Source: Ponticaulis koreensis DSM 19734 (GTDB taxonomy: Bacteria; Pseudomonadota; Alphaproteobacteria; Caulobacterales; Hyphomonadaceae). Taken from it: a stretch of DNA of 64,000 nt. This document shows, piece after piece, positions 33,070-42,405 of this stretch. Where the stretch lies: positions 546,913 to 610,912 of the forward strand of contig NZ_ATVJ01000002.1 in assembly GCF_000420665.1 (NCBI RefSeq), written 5' to 3'. The notes under the pieces are model-generated. The model was not told the origin of the DNA and ran no database searches. It saw nothing but the letters and a program-made list of their open reading frames with translations. The translations under genes were made by a program, and so were the position numbers. Position 1 is the stretch's first letter, and every line of letters begins with the position of its first letter.

Positions 33070-34601
33070 GTACGCGTAACCTGATCCTAATTCTCGGCGA
33101 CCAGCTCTCACCTGAGATATCATCTCTACGAAATGCCGATCCGGAGAAAGACACCATCCTGATGTGCGAGGTGATGGATGAGGCGTCTTATGTGAAACAC
33201 CATAAAAAGAAGATCGCCTTCATCTTTTCTGCCATGCGCCACTTCGCAGAGGAAATGCGCGATGCAGGCTGGACCGTAGAATATACAGAGCTGCGAGACG
33301 CCGATAATGCTGGCAGCCTTTCCGGTGAACTGACCCGCGCCGTCGAACGCCTGTCCCCTGAGAAAGTCATTATGGCAGAGCCTGGCGAGTGGCGGGTGTT
33401 TAAATCCATACGCGGCTGGGGCGCGCAGGCGGACTGTGACTTTGACATGCCAGAAGACGATCGTTTCGTCTGTTCGACCGCAGAATTTCAGGACTGGGCG
33501 AAAGGGCGAAAATCTCTGCGCATGGAATTCTTCTATCGCGAGATGCGCAAGAAAACCGGCATTCTGATGGAGGGAGATGATCCTGCCTGCGGGCGCTGGA
33601 ACTTTGATTCAGAGAACCGCAAGCCCGCCGCAGATGACCTCTTCATCCCAAAGCGCATGAAGTTCAAGCAGGACGACATAACGCGAGAGGTTCTGGACCT
33701 TGTTGAGGCCGAGTTTCCGGACAATTTCGGCAAGCTTGATGGGTTCTGGTTTGCCACCACCCGCGACGATGCTGAAGAGGCCCTCGATCACTTCATATCA
33801 GATGCCCTCTCTTGCTTTGGTGACTATCAGGATGCGATGCTGATCGAGCACAAATTCCTCTATCACAGCCTGATCTCCTTCTACATCAATGTCGGGCTTC
33901 TGGATCCGCTCGAGACCTGTCGCCGGGTTGAAAAGGCCTTCCAAGACGGCAAAGCGCCCATCAATGCGGTTGAGGGGTTCATCAGGCAGATCATTGGCTG
34001 GCGCGAATATGTACGCGGCATCTACTGGATGGTGGGCGATGACTATGTGAACAAAAACGGGTTCAACGCGAAACGGTCCCTGCCGCACTTTTATTGGAGT
34101 GCGGATACAAAGATTAAATGCGTGGCTTCCGTTGTGAGCCAGACGCGCGATGAAGCCTATGCGCACCACATCCAGCGTCTGATGGTGACCGGCACATTCG
34201 CGCTTCTTGCCGGTATTGATCCGTTTGAAGTCCATGAATGGTATCTTGCGGTCTATGCAGACGCTTTTGAATGGGTGGAGGCCCCTAACGTCGTCGGCAT
34301 GGCGCTGTATGCTGATGGCGGGTTTCTGGCGTCGAAACCCTATGCAGCCAGCGGCTCTTATATCAATAAAATGTCCAATTATTGCGGCGACTGTCAGTAC
34401 GCTGTCTCGAAGAAGACCGAAGAAGGCGCTTGTCCGTTCAACTCACTCTACTGGCACTTCCTGGTTGAGAACCGTGAGACTTTGAAAGACAATGGCCGTA
34501 TCAACCGCGCCTATTCCACATGGGATCGCATGAGCTCCGAGAAACGAACCGCCTATCTGGAACGGGCCGAGCACTATCTGTCGTCTCTCGACACGTTGTA
34601 G
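33066..34601 (+). CDS. Iron-sulfur bacterial photolyase (PhrB / FeS-BCP type)
   Basis: A 511-residue cryptochrome/photolyase family protein of the FeS-BCP (CryPro) class. The four [4Fe-4S] ligands are visible as Cys352, Cys440, Cys443 and Cys456 (C-x2-C-x12-C at the end), the spacing known from Agrobacterium PhrB, a (6-4) photolyase. The N-terminal LILILGDQLS begins the antenna domain, which binds a lumazine in relatives, and the FAD domain is in the second half. The start is GTG, coupled to the SDR stop. It likely repairs (6-4) UV lesions in DNA. Confidence 0.92.
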   Translation: MSTRNLILILGDQLSPEISSLRNADPEKDTILMCEVMDEASYVKHHKKKIAFIFSAMRHFAEEMRDAGWTVEYTELRDADNAGSLSGELTRAVERLSPEKVIMAEPGEWRVFKSIRGWGAQADCDFDMPEDDRFVCSTAEFQDWAKGRKSLRMEFFYREMRKKTGILMEGDDPACGRWNFDSENRKPAADDLFIPKRMKFKQDDITREVLDLVEAEFPDNFGKLDGFWFATTRDDAEEALDHFISDALSCFGDYQDAMLIEHKFLYHSLISFYINVGLLDPLETCRRVEKAFQDGKAPINAVEGFIRQIIGWREYVRGIYWMVGDDYVNKNGFNAKRSLPHFYWSADTKIKCVASVVSQTRDEAYAHHIQRLMVTGTFALLAGIDPFEVHEWYLAVYADAFEWVEAPNVVGMALYADGGFLASKPYAASGSYINKMSNYCGDCQYAVSKKTEEGACPFNSLYWHFLVENRETLKDNGRINRAYSTWDRMSSEKRTAYLERAEHYLSSLDTL

Positions 34602-34833
34602 TTATGCTCAAGTGATCACAGCCCATTCGATTGACGTTAGGTAAGCAAAAATTTCCTCCAGATTTATTCCTAGAGGGAATTTCAGACATTCTATTCCGGT
34701 ATGTTATGCCTCACGCGCATTTTTCTTGCGTTTTCTGCGATTTTCTTCCAAAGCCCTAGTTAACGCGAGCGGCAACTAGTCATGCCTGATTTCAGGCTGT
34801 AGGGTCGCGCCATAACTCGAGGGAGAAAACTAT

Positions 34834-36039
34834 ATGCGTGACGCAGTAATCCTTTCCACCGCACGTACTGGCCTTGCGAAGGCTGGTCGTGGTTCTTTCA
34901 ACAACACACACGGCATCACAATGGCCGGTACAGCGATCAAAGGCGCTATGGAGCGTGCTGGTATTGATCCAGGTGTTGTAGAAGACGTTTACCTCGGCTG
35001 TGCGCAGCCAGAGGGCGCAACAGGCCACAACGTTGCACGTAACGCTGCACTCTGGGCTGGTTGTCCGTCCACAGCGTCTGGCGCAACGATCAACCGCTTC
35101 TGCTCTTCAGGCCTGCAAGCTATTGCTAACGCTGCATGGACCATCAAAAACGAAGGCGCTCCGGTTGCTATCGGCGGCGGCGTTGAATCCATCTCTCTCG
35201 TGTCCGGTTCTGGCAACATGAACCGCTCTAACTACACAGAAGAGAAGCTGATGAAAGAATGGCCAGCCATCTGGATGACCATGATTGAAACAGCGGAAAT
35301 CGTTGCAGATCGCTACGGCGTTTCCCGTGAGTATCAGGACGAATACTCTGCGCTGTCTCAGGCGCGCACAGCTGAATTTCAGTCTTCTGGTAAAATGGCT
35401 GAAGAGATCGTTCCGCTCACAACAATGATGAAACTGGTCAACAAAGAAACTGGCGAAGAATCCTTCCAGGAAGTTACTTGTGACCGCGACGAATGTAACC
35501 GTCCAGGCACAACTGCCGAGTCTCTGGCTGGACTGAAGCCCGTCCTCAAAAACGGCCAGGTCGTTAAAGAAGGCAAGTACGTAACAGCGGGTAACGCATC
35601 CCAGCTTTCTGACGGCGCTGCTGCGCTCGTTCTGATGGAAGCTAAAGAAGCTGAACGTCAGGGCAAAGAGCCTCTCGGTCGTTTTGCTGGCTTCAACGTT
35701 GCTGGTTGCGATCCCGACGAAATGGGTATCGGCCCGGTATTCGCTGTTCCACGTCTCCTCGAGCGTCACGGCCTGACAGTTGACGACATCGACCTGTGGG
35801 AGCTCAACGAAGCTTTCGCGTCTCAGTGTCTCTACTCCCGTGACCGTCTCGGCATCGACCCGGAAAAGTACAACGTCAATGGCGGCTCTATCTCTATCGG
35901 TCACCCGTTCGGCATGACCGGCGCACGTTGCACCGGCTCTCTCCTTCTCGAAGGTAAACGTCGCGGTGCGAAATGGGGCGTTGTCACCATGTGTATCGGC
36001 GGCGGCATGGGTGCTGCTGGTCTCTTCGAGATCTTCTAA
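34834..36039 (+). CDS. Acetyl-CoA C-acyltransferase (thiolase)
   Basis: A 401-residue thiolase with all catalytic residues: Cys90 in NRFCSSGLQ, His357 in [16 protein letters not shown] and Cys387 in CIGGGMG. It cleaves 3-ketoacyl-CoA in beta-oxidation or runs in reverse. GAGGGAG precedes the ATG. Codons favour GTT, GCT and TCT, as in the porin gene, which suggests high expression. No hydratase or dehydrogenase gene is next to it. A clean terminator follows. Confidence 0.93.
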   Translation: MRDAVILSTARTGLAKAGRGSFNNTHGITMAGTAIKGAMERAGIDPGVVEDVYLGCAQPEGATGHNVARNAALWAGCPSTASGATINRFCSSGLQAIANAAWTIKNEGAPVAIGGGVESISLVSGSGNMNRSNYTEEKLMKEWPAIWMTMIETAEIVADRYGVSREYQDEYSALSQARTAEFQSSGKMAEEIVPLTTMMKLVNKETGEESFQEVTCDRDECNRPGTTAESLAGLKPVLKNGQVVKEGKYVTAGNASQLSDGAAALVLMEAKEAERQGKEPLGRFAGFNVAGCDPDEMGIGPVFAVPRLLERHGLTVDDIDLWELNEAFASQCLYSRDRLGIDPEKYNVNGGSISIGHPFGMTGARCTGSLLLEGKRRGAKWGVVTMCIGGGMGAAGLFEIF

Positions 36040-36062
36040 GCCCTGCGCTTCATTTGAAGTTT

Positions 36063-36095
36063 AAAAGCCCGGAGCAGATGCTCCGGGCTTTTTTT
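36063..36095 (+). terminator. Terminator after the thiolase gene
   Basis: Stem AAGCCCGGAGCA with TGCTCCGGGCTT (36065-36076 with 36079-36090), then seven T residues in total. Confidence 0.93.
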
Positions 36096-36291
36096 GTTAG
36101 CTGCCGTGCAGATCGGTACGTCAGTCCGTCGTCGGTTCGTAAACCGCACGATCGAGATCACCCACAAAAACCTTCTGGCGTAAAATCCGCGAGGGATGCT
36201 TCGTTAGAAGACGTTCATAATCCCCATCCCGACTTTACCTTTTGCGCCAAACCGTGCAGGAAGCGCCAAAAGATAACTTGAGGAAGCACTT

Positions 36292-36675
36292 ATGAGTAAT
36301 CCTGATCTCGACTATCTGGATGAGAATGCAAAAAAAGACGGAGTTACCGTCACCGCTTCAGGTCTTCAGTACCGCGTACTGGAAGAAGGTACAGGCTATA
36401 AGCCGGGCCCTCGCGATAAGGTGAAAGTTCACTATGCCGGCCGCCTCGTGAACGGCAAAGAATTCGACAGCTCTTACAAGCGCGGTCAGCCGATTGAGTT
36501 CCCGCTTAACGCTGTAATCGCAGGCTGGTCCGAAGGCGTTCAGCTGATGCAGGAAGGCGCGAAGTACGAATTCGTGATCCCGTCCCAGCTTGGTTATGGC
36601 GCACGCGGTGCACCTGGCGCGATCCCGCCAAATGCGACGCTGATCTTCGACGTCGAGCTGATCAAAGTCGGCTAA
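36292..36675 (+). CDS. FKBP-type peptidyl-prolyl cis-trans isomerase
   Basis: A 127-residue cytoplasmic single-domain FKBP with no signal peptide. The domain runs from about residue 20 to the end: VKVHYAGRLVNGKEFDSSYKRGQPIEFPLNAVIAGWSEGVQLM, then GYGARGAPGAIPPNATLIFDVELI. The active-site Tyr, Asp, Phe and Trp positions are kept. It speeds proline isomerisation in folding proteins. TTGAGGAAG precedes the ATG, and a terminator follows at once. Confidence 0.93.
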   Translation: MSNPDLDYLDENAKKDGVTVTASGLQYRVLEEGTGYKPGPRDKVKVHYAGRLVNGKEFDSSYKRGQPIEFPLNAVIAGWSEGVQLMQEGAKYEFVIPSQLGYGARGAPGAIPPNATLIFDVELIKVG

Positions 36676-36697
36676 GCCCAATTGATCCGAAATTTTG

Positions 36698-36726
36698 AAG
36701 GCGACCTCTCATAGGTCGCCTTTTTT
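36698..36726 (+). terminator. Terminator after the FKBP gene
   Basis: A nine-base-pair stem AAGGCGACC/GGTCGCCTT with a seven-base loop, followed by six T residues. It abuts the stop of the convergent DUF1704 gene. Confidence 0.92.
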
Positions 36727-36727
36727 A

Positions 36728-38005
36728 TTATCTGAGCGTCTGCGCTGTGATGAGGTCTGTATAGCGCGCCGCGACCTGCCCCAGATCGATCTGGTTGAGG
36801 AATGTCGAGTAAGACAGATAGGCCAAAAGATAGCGTGCATCTTTCGCCCATGGCGGCATGAACTGCGGACGTTTGATCAATTCCTGATGAGCTAAAACAT
36901 CCATAGCCTCAAGGTCTTGCAGGTCGATCTTGCCAACGAACAATAACTCTATCAGGCGCGTATCACCGGCTCGGATTGCCGCTCTCAAATATGAGTGCAC
37001 TTCTACCAGACCGGAGAGATAAACTCCGTCTTTCGTGAAGGGTGCCCCGCCATCGACAAGCCCCCCGCGCACAACACGACGCGCGCTTTCAAAGGCCTCG
37101 AACGGAGCATCACGTGTCGATTTCTCACGGAAGAAATTATAGAGATCGATGAAGTCTGCACCATTGGCCGACATATCAATCGCGATGACGCGGTCAGCCA
37201 GTCGGCGAAAACGACGCGGATCAATTGAGCCGGTAATAAACTCCGCGAAAACCGCCAGCCCCTCCTGCGTACGTGCATTGCCCGGATGGCTTTCACCCAG
37301 AATCTGGAAACGGTCATGGCGGCTGCCATTAAAGCCCGTCGCAATATGGATCAGCGCCTCATGCTGAAGAAGCTGCGAACAATCGAGATCGGAAAAGCTC
37401 GCATCCTCGCGCAATTTCACATAATCGCGTCCCGCGGCAGCCTTAGCAGACACCTCGCCAGTGACGATCACTTCAGGTGTGTCAGCGCCAAAATGCTCTG
37501 GCAGTTCAGCGTCCAGCTGCGCTTTCAATTGCTGCGCTGTCAGGACGACCGGCTTTTCGAGTTTCAGCGTGCCTTCATCGAACTCTGACAGAAGCCCATC
37601 AAGACGACGTGCTAGATCAAGCGTTGTGACATTGCCATCGGCAATCGGCTGCTGCGGCGAGCCGTACAGCTCGTTCGAGAACACGCAGAAGCCCGCAGTG
37701 CCGATAGACGCCAGCATGGCAGCCGTCTGCTCGCCTGTCTCACACAGGCGTAAAAGCCACTGATGGACAGCACTATCGCCGTCGATCAGCTCACGAGCAG
37801 CCTTGATGCGCTCGCCCGATGGATGCGGATCAATACGGGTGTATGTAGGCTTTGGAAGCTCTTTCGCATCTGCTGCAAAAAACGCGTCTGCTACACTGCG
37901 ATCCCAGTTCGTAGACTTGAGAACAGGAAGCCGGTCCTCTGCTTCAAATAGCAGGGTTGCGGCCCGATCGAACCGGTCCAATTCTTTTTCGGAAAACTCA
38001 GGCAA
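36728..38005 (-). CDS. DUF1704 / QEGLA-motif peptidase-like protein
   Basis: A 425-residue protein with the HExxxH metal site HEALIHIATG and, about 32 residues on, TQEGLAVFAEF, which gives the family the name flavohemoglobin expression-modulating QEGLA motif protein. Eukaryotic relatives of this fold include tyrosine carboxypeptidases acting on tubulin, so a metallopeptidase role is likely, but the bacterial substrate is unknown. It lies downstream of atp12 on the same strand, 83 bases away. No membrane or export signal is seen. Confidence 0.85.
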   Translation of the reverse strand: MPEFSEKELDRFDRAATLLFEAEDRLPVLKSTNWDRSVADAFFAADAKELPKPTYTRIDPHPSGERIKAARELIDGDSAVHQWLLRLCETGEQTAAMLASIGTAGFCVFSNELYGSPQQPIADGNVTTLDLARRLDGLLSEFDEGTLKLEKPVVLTAQQLKAQLDAELPEHFGADTPEVIVTGEVSAKAAAGRDYVKLREDASFSDLDCSQLLQHEALIHIATGFNGSRHDRFQILGESHPGNARTQEGLAVFAEFITGSIDPRRFRRLADRVIAIDMSANGADFIDLYNFFREKSTRDAPFEAFESARRVVRGGLVDGGAPFTKDGVYLSGLVEVHSYLRAAIRAGDTRLIELLFVGKIDLQDLEAMDVLAHQELIKRPQFMPPWAKDARYLLAYLSYSTFLNQIDLGQVAARYTDLITAQTLR

Positions 38006-38088
38006 TCAATGCAAATCCCAAATGCACCGCTTCATGCTTAAAGCTGAATCGGCATTTAGGGTAGCAAATGGCCTACCGCAATCACAAT

Positions 38089-38823
38089 TTATGCGACCAC
38101 ACCTGTTGCAAGGCCTTCAAACCAGGCCCCAAGTGCCAGCGCGTCACGGCGGTGACCACCAATCCTCCGAAGCGCTTCGTCGTCTTCGCCCCATTGCTCC
38201 ATTTGCCAGAGCTCATCAACAATGGAGATGTCATAGGCATCAAGCGCTGTCAGCTCTTGCTCGGCAACAGCCATGGAGAGAACCGCGGAGCCATAAAGAC
38301 CAAGCGCCATACCAAGACCGGTGAGTACGAAATCGTTCTTGCCGGCAGCAAAAGCGCCAATCGCCTCAATGCTGGCAGGCGGCTGAGGCGCGTTCATGAC
38401 ACCCTCAGTTGGCAGCAGAAGCACACCATGCTCACGGCTCGCCCAATCACGCAGCGGACGGAAATGCCCCTCCTGACGGTCACGAAGCTCTGTAGGCCCC
38501 TGTGCGAGATAGCAAACCAGATCAGTGCCGGCATATTTCTGCACTTCCGCAATCAAAGCATCGCGCGTGTCAGGTGTTCGGTCGAGGGCGACATTCGCCA
38601 TGCGGGTGAGCGTCATGGTTGGCAGATCGATCTCTTCAATCTGTCCCTCCCACTCCTCAGCAACTGAAACCGCGAGCGCTTGCGTCGGAAGTGCCAGTTT
38701 GCGCTTGGCAGGTGTTACGGGCGTGCGGCCGTCCAGTTCAACGTGCCAGCCGGTTTCGCCTTCAGAGACAGAAACAGTTTTATAAAAGCGCTTCGGCTTT
38801 TTGAGAGCAGATCCATTAGTCAT
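38089..38823 (-). CDS. ATP12-family F1-ATPase assembly chaperone
   Basis: A 244-residue protein with KRFYKTVSVSEGETGWHVELDGRTPVTPAKRKLALPT at the start and LTGLGMALGLYGSAVLSMAVAEQELTALDAYDISIVDELWQMEQWGEDDEA near the end, both typical of ATP12. In mitochondria and alphaproteobacteria it binds F1 alpha subunits before assembly. It is the last of the run crcB, rluC-like, HAD, atp12, an order I associate with alphaproteobacteria. Confidence 0.9.
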   Translation of the reverse strand: MTNGSALKKPKRFYKTVSVSEGETGWHVELDGRTPVTPAKRKLALPTQALAVSVAEEWEGQIEEIDLPTMTLTRMANVALDRTPDTRDALIAEVQKYAGTDLVCYLAQGPTELRDRQEGHFRPLRDWASREHGVLLLPTEGVMNAPQPPASIEAIGAFAAGKNDFVLTGLGMALGLYGSAVLSMAVAEQELTALDAYDISIVDELWQMEQWGEDDEALRRIGGHRRDALALGAWFEGLATGVVA

Positions 38824-38870
38824 GCGCGCCTCTATACAGAATTCTGAGCAAGGGTCACCCCCTCACACTG

Positions 38871-39551
38871 TCACGCCTCAACGCGCGCAAATGTGAGCAA
38901 AGCATCAGACAGGCTGTCCATCTCATGGTGGATATGATGCGCCTCGGCACATTCCAACTCATGCGCTTCACCAAAGCCCCAGCTCACGCCGTGAGTGACC
39001 ACGCCCGCAGACCGGCCCATATGAATATCGTGGATGGCGTCACCGACCATAACGGTCTGTTCCGGCTCTACGCCGACCGCTTTCATGGATTCTGTCACCA
39101 TAAACGGGTTCGGCTTTCCGGGGCCATCATCCGCGCACCAGACCGTATCGAAATACCGTCCCAGATCATGCATACCGAAAACGGCCTCTACACCTCGACG
39201 GGATTTTCCGGTCGCAACCGCCATGAGGCAATTCTGATTGGCCAGTGCTTCGAGAAGCTCCACCGCGCCATCATAGAGCGGTTCACGGAAATCAGGGTTC
39301 TGCGTGCGATGCGCCACAAAGGCGTTCTTATAAGCCTCAGCCAGCGCAGCAACGTCTCGGTCGGACATACCCTCTGGCGCAAGAATGCGGCAGCCATCCT
39401 CAAGCCCGAGCCCGACAATCTGGCGGGTACGGTCATACTCGGGCGGAGTCAGACCAAAGTTCTCGAACGCCGCGGTCATCGCATTTTGAATGACCTTCCG
39501 GCTATCAACAATGGTCCCGTCAATATCCCAGACTACCAGTCTCAGGCTCAT
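38871..39551 (-). CDS. HAD-family hydrolase (phosphoglycolate phosphatase-like)
   Basis: A 226-residue HAD hydrolase. Motif I is WDIDGTIVD (Asp9, Asp11), motif II includes AVATGKSRRGVE, and motifs III/IV are GKPNPFM and VGDAIHDIHMG. The cap domain is of the helical Gph type. It removes phosphate from a small metabolite, with the substrate uncertain. Its start overlaps the stop of the pseudouridine synthase gene by four bases. Confidence 0.88.
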   Translation of the reverse strand: MSLRLVVWDIDGTIVDSRKVIQNAMTAAFENFGLTPPEYDRTRQIVGLGLEDGCRILAPEGMSDRDVAALAEAYKNAFVAHRTQNPDFREPLYDGAVELLEALANQNCLMAVATGKSRRGVEAVFGMHDLGRYFDTVWCADDGPGKPNPFMVTESMKAVGVEPEQTVMVGDAIHDIHMGRSAGVVTHGVSWGFGEAHELECAEAHHIHHEMDSLSDALLTFARVEA

Positions 39552-40546
39552 TCAAACGGTTCCCATGGGTCCTTGCCTGCTTCTTCCAGAAGGAAGCCGA
39601 GCGTCTTGAAAGTTTGCTTCATATGCGGCGGCAGAGGCGCGGTCAGCGTCAGGTCCTTGCCGTTCTTACGCGGAATGACCAGTGCCCGCGCATGGAGGTG
39701 CAGACCGTCAGCCAGACCGTTCAATGGCTCGCGGCGGCCGGGATATTTCGGATCACCGATAATCGCGTTCTTGATCTCTTCCATGTGAAAGCGGAGCTGG
39801 TGGGTACGCCCCGTCAGCGGAGACAGCGCCATCCATGCAGCCTTTTGGCCTGCCGTAGAAATCACCGAGTATTCTGTAATGGCGTGCTGGGAGCCTTTAT
39901 CGGACTGAACAGCCGGAACCATGCGCTCTTTATCAGCGCCTTCCGTCCCTTTGACCATCCAACTACGGATCTGCCCGCGGATCGGATGAGGTACGCCTGC
40001 ACACACCGCCCAATAGACTTTCTTGAGCGTACGGTCGCGGAACATGTCACCGAGCTCAGATGCCGCACGTGGATGTTTGGCGATCAGCAAAACGCCTGAC
40101 GTGTCTCGGTCCAGACGATGTACCAGACGCGGGCGATGTTCACCCTTCATCAGTGCATCCAGCATGCCATCAATATGGCGGTTCGTGTTCGTACCGCCTT
40201 GCACGGCCAGCCCCATCGGCTTGTTCAGCGCGATGATGTCGTCATCTTCGTAGATGAGCATGTCACGAATGAAGGCTGCATCCTTGGCAGAAACGGTCTT
40301 CGCGCGCTTCTCTTTCGCTTTGTCGAGATCTTCTTTGGTCGGCAGAGGCGGCACGCGAACCATCTGACCTTCTTCAAGCCGTGTGTTAGCTTTCGCGCGT
40401 GCGCCATCAACACGGATCTGTCCCGTGCGCAGGAATTTCTCGACCTGCCCCTGTGTCACACCTGCATACCGGCGCTTGAACCATTTATCGAGACGGGCGC
40501 CCGATTCCTCGTAGCTCACCTCGATGAGCTGAACCTCTCCGCTCAC
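39548..40546 (-). CDS. RluC/RluD-type 23S rRNA pseudouridine synthase with S4 domain
   Basis: A 332-residue enzyme. The N-terminal S4 RNA-binding domain is at about 17-70 (GARLDKWFKRRYAGVTQGQVEKFLRTGQIRVDG), and the catalytic domain follows with Asp146 in LVHRLDRDTSGVLLIAK. The C-terminal motif GRTHQLRFHM is typical. It isomerises uridines in large-subunit rRNA, with RluC as the likely equivalent. It overlaps crcB by four bases and the HAD gene by four bases. Confidence 0.93.
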   Translation of the reverse strand: MSGEVQLIEVSYEESGARLDKWFKRRYAGVTQGQVEKFLRTGQIRVDGARAKANTRLEEGQMVRVPPLPTKEDLDKAKEKRAKTVSAKDAAFIRDMLIYEDDDIIALNKPMGLAVQGGTNTNRHIDGMLDALMKGEHRPRLVHRLDRDTSGVLLIAKHPRAASELGDMFRDRTLKKVYWAVCAGVPHPIRGQIRSWMVKGTEGADKERMVPAVQSDKGSQHAITEYSVISTAGQKAAWMALSPLTGRTHQLRFHMEEIKNAIIGDPKYPGRREPLNGLADGLHLHARALVIPRKNGKDLTLTAPLPPHMKQTFKTLGFLLEEAGKDPWEPFE

Positions 40547-40932
40547 ATCAGAACCTTTCGTATGATGAAGAGGCCGGCGAATACCATAAGGACACCAAGA
40601 ATGACAGAACTTCCGGCATAAAGCGCAGCCTGCGTGTAAGCCTTACTTTCTACCATGCGTGCCGTTTCCAGCGAGAACGCGGAAAAGGTGGTAAAACCGC
40701 CCAGAATTCCGGTCGCCAGAAATATCTGTGCACCTCCTGCACCGGCAGCGCTCTTATGCGCAAACCATCCGATCACCAGCCCCATGAGCAGCGATCCGAC
40801 GATGTTCACGGTGTAAGTGCCCCAGGGCCAGCCCGGCCCCATAAATCGCAGCATCGCGGCACCTACGCTGAAGCGCAGCGCAGAACCGATTGCGCCACCA
40901 ACTGCCGCAAATATGAGATGCTGTGTAAACAT
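40543..40932 (-). CDS. crcB: Fluoride channel CrcB/Fluc
   Basis: A 129-residue protein with four helices and the family motifs GSALRFSVG, GTYTVNIVGSLLMG and GILGGFTTFSAFSLE (the conserved Phe and Thr of the fluoride path). Two copies make the dual-topology fluoride channel. The sequence before the ATG shows no fluoride riboswitch. It begins the crcB-pseudouridine synthase-HAD run. Confidence 0.95.
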   Translation of the reverse strand: MFTQHLIFAAVGGAIGSALRFSVGAAMLRFMGPGWPWGTYTVNIVGSLLMGLVIGWFAHKSAAGAGGAQIFLATGILGGFTTFSAFSLETARMVESKAYTQAALYAGSSVILGVLMVFAGLFIIRKVLM

Positions 40933-40983
40933 GGTGTCTCTCTGCCCCAGTCTGCAGGATTGAGCAATGAGATCAACACGACT

Positions 40984-41694
40984 TCACGCCTCGCGGAAGA
41001 AGCCTTTCGGGAAAAGCGACATAAAAATCCGACGCCTCGTCAGATAGGCAGACGTATCCGACAGCACATCGGCAAGACGCGGTGTCACCGTTGCCGTGAT
41101 AGCGTCGCCCGACGTGAGCACATCAAAGCCTGCGGCACGAAGACTGGTTGCAGGCAGATAGCGCTTCAAGTCACCGCCCAGCGTCAGCGCCCATCCCGCA
41201 CCGGACGCTACGGGAAATTCGTCCGGTTTGAATGGAGGAGAATTCAGATAGCAGGATAAGCCTGAAATGCTGAGGCTCAACTCTGCGGCGACGACCGCCC
41301 CCGCCCCGAGAAGGCGCTCATAATACGCCTCATAATCGGTTGATGCCGAATAGTTGCCCTCCATCGCCCAGTTTGACAGAGACGACGCACCTTCTAAATG
41401 CATGACAAAGCTATCGAGGTAAGGGCTCGAGCGCTGTAAGCTCGGATGATACAGCGCTCCGGTATTCTGACTGCCTAAGATAATCGGCCGCGCCCATTGG
41501 TCCGCGATGAAGGTCCCCTCGTCTCTGAAAGGACCCTGGTCATCGTCATACGGCTCGTGAGAGGTGTCGCAGTCAGTCAGCGTCACATTGAACGCAGAAA
41601 GCGGGGCAAGCGTCTCCGTGAGGCGTAGAAACGCTTCTGCGTGCTTTGCAGATGTCATTGGACCGGAGAAATATGCGCCGGCCGAGACGATCAT
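40984..41694 (-). CDS. Hypothetical protein, 236 aa
   Basis: I do not recognise this protein. It is soluble, without signal peptide, and begins MIVSAGAYFSGPMTSAKHAE. It contains an aromatic- and Asp-rich part (CDTSHEPYDDDQGPF) and several alternating hydrophobic stretches consistent with an alpha/beta or beta-rich fold. The C-terminal YLTRRRIFMSLFPKGFF is basic and hydrophobic. Its ATG overlaps the TGA of the upstream RluA-type gene (ATGA), so the two are translationally coupled. It is the only gene of unknown type in an otherwise familiar run. Confidence 0.6.
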   Translation of the reverse strand: MIVSAGAYFSGPMTSAKHAEAFLRLTETLAPLSAFNVTLTDCDTSHEPYDDDQGPFRDEGTFIADQWARPIILGSQNTGALYHPSLQRSSPYLDSFVMHLEGASSLSNWAMEGNYSASTDYEAYYERLLGAGAVVAAELSLSISGLSCYLNSPPFKPDEFPVASGAGWALTLGGDLKRYLPATSLRAAGFDVLTSGDAITATVTPRLADVLSDTSAYLTRRRIFMSLFPKGFFREA

Positions 41695-42404
41695 GCGTGA
41701 CCGCCACCCACAAAGCCCTCAAACTCGGGCGGCGCTGGCGCAGTATAATCGAACTGGCCACCTATCGGGTGAGGCCCCTGAATTCGGTGCGCATGGAGCA
41801 TGAGACGAGAGGCGTTGTCGCCGTCGCCATAGATACTGTCGCCGAAGATCGGGAAGCCCGCATGAGCCAGATGTATGCGAATCTGGTGCATACGGCCTGT
41901 CTCCGGACGGCATTCGATCAGGCTGACACCATCTTGCACGGCAAGCGTATGAAAGCGCGTCAGCGCCGGTTTGGCGTCTTTCACGTTAGGCTGCCCGCCA
42001 ATACCGGAAATCTGCATGCCGTGTTCCAACCGGATTATACCGATCGGGCTATCAACGCGAGTCATACGTTTGGCATTGCCCGGAACCAGCGCCAGATAAG
42101 TCTTTTTGATCTCACGATTTTCGAAGGCACGGGACAACGCGGCTGAAGCAGGTTGCGTTTTAGCGGCGATGATGATGCCGGATGTCTCAGCATCCAGACG
42201 GTGCACCATACGAGGCCGCTTGCCGTTTGATTTTGCAAATGCCCAGAGAAGCTTGTCGAATGTCTGGTCGTCAGTCTTACGCGTCTGGCACGGCAGTCCA
42301 GCCGGTTTGTTGAACGCGAGGATGTCGTCATCTTCTTCGATCAGGAAAGAACGGACGAAATCTTTTTCTTCGTCCGTCAACCAGACGGTTTCACGGTTTC
42401 TCAT
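41691..42404 (-). CDS. RluA-family pseudouridine synthase without S4 domain
   Basis: A 237-residue enzyme with catalytic Asp71 in MVHRLDAETSGIIIAAK and GRMHQIRIHLAHAGFPIFGDSIYG in the C-terminal part. It lacks the S4 domain of its neighbour at 39548, so the two differ in RNA target; this one is closer to RluA/TruC-like forms. The frame is open to 42506, but the ATG at 42404 has GAGGGAG before it and lies one base after the rarA stop. It is coupled to rarA and to the unknown 236-residue gene. Confidence 0.88.
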   Translation of the reverse strand: MRNRETVWLTDEEKDFVRSFLIEEDDDILAFNKPAGLPCQTRKTDDQTFDKLLWAFAKSNGKRPRMVHRLDAETSGIIIAAKTQPASAALSRAFENREIKKTYLALVPGNAKRMTRVDSPIGIIRLEHGMQISGIGGQPNVKDAKPALTRFHTLAVQDGVSLIECRPETGRMHQIRIHLAHAGFPIFGDSIYGDGDNASRLMLHAHRIQGPHPIGGQFDYTAPAPPEFEGFVGGGHA

Positions 42405-42405
42405 T

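Noticed and set aside
40933..40983. Possible fluoride riboswitch before crcB
   Set aside because: The short leader lacks the conserved crcB motif bases and pseudoknot.
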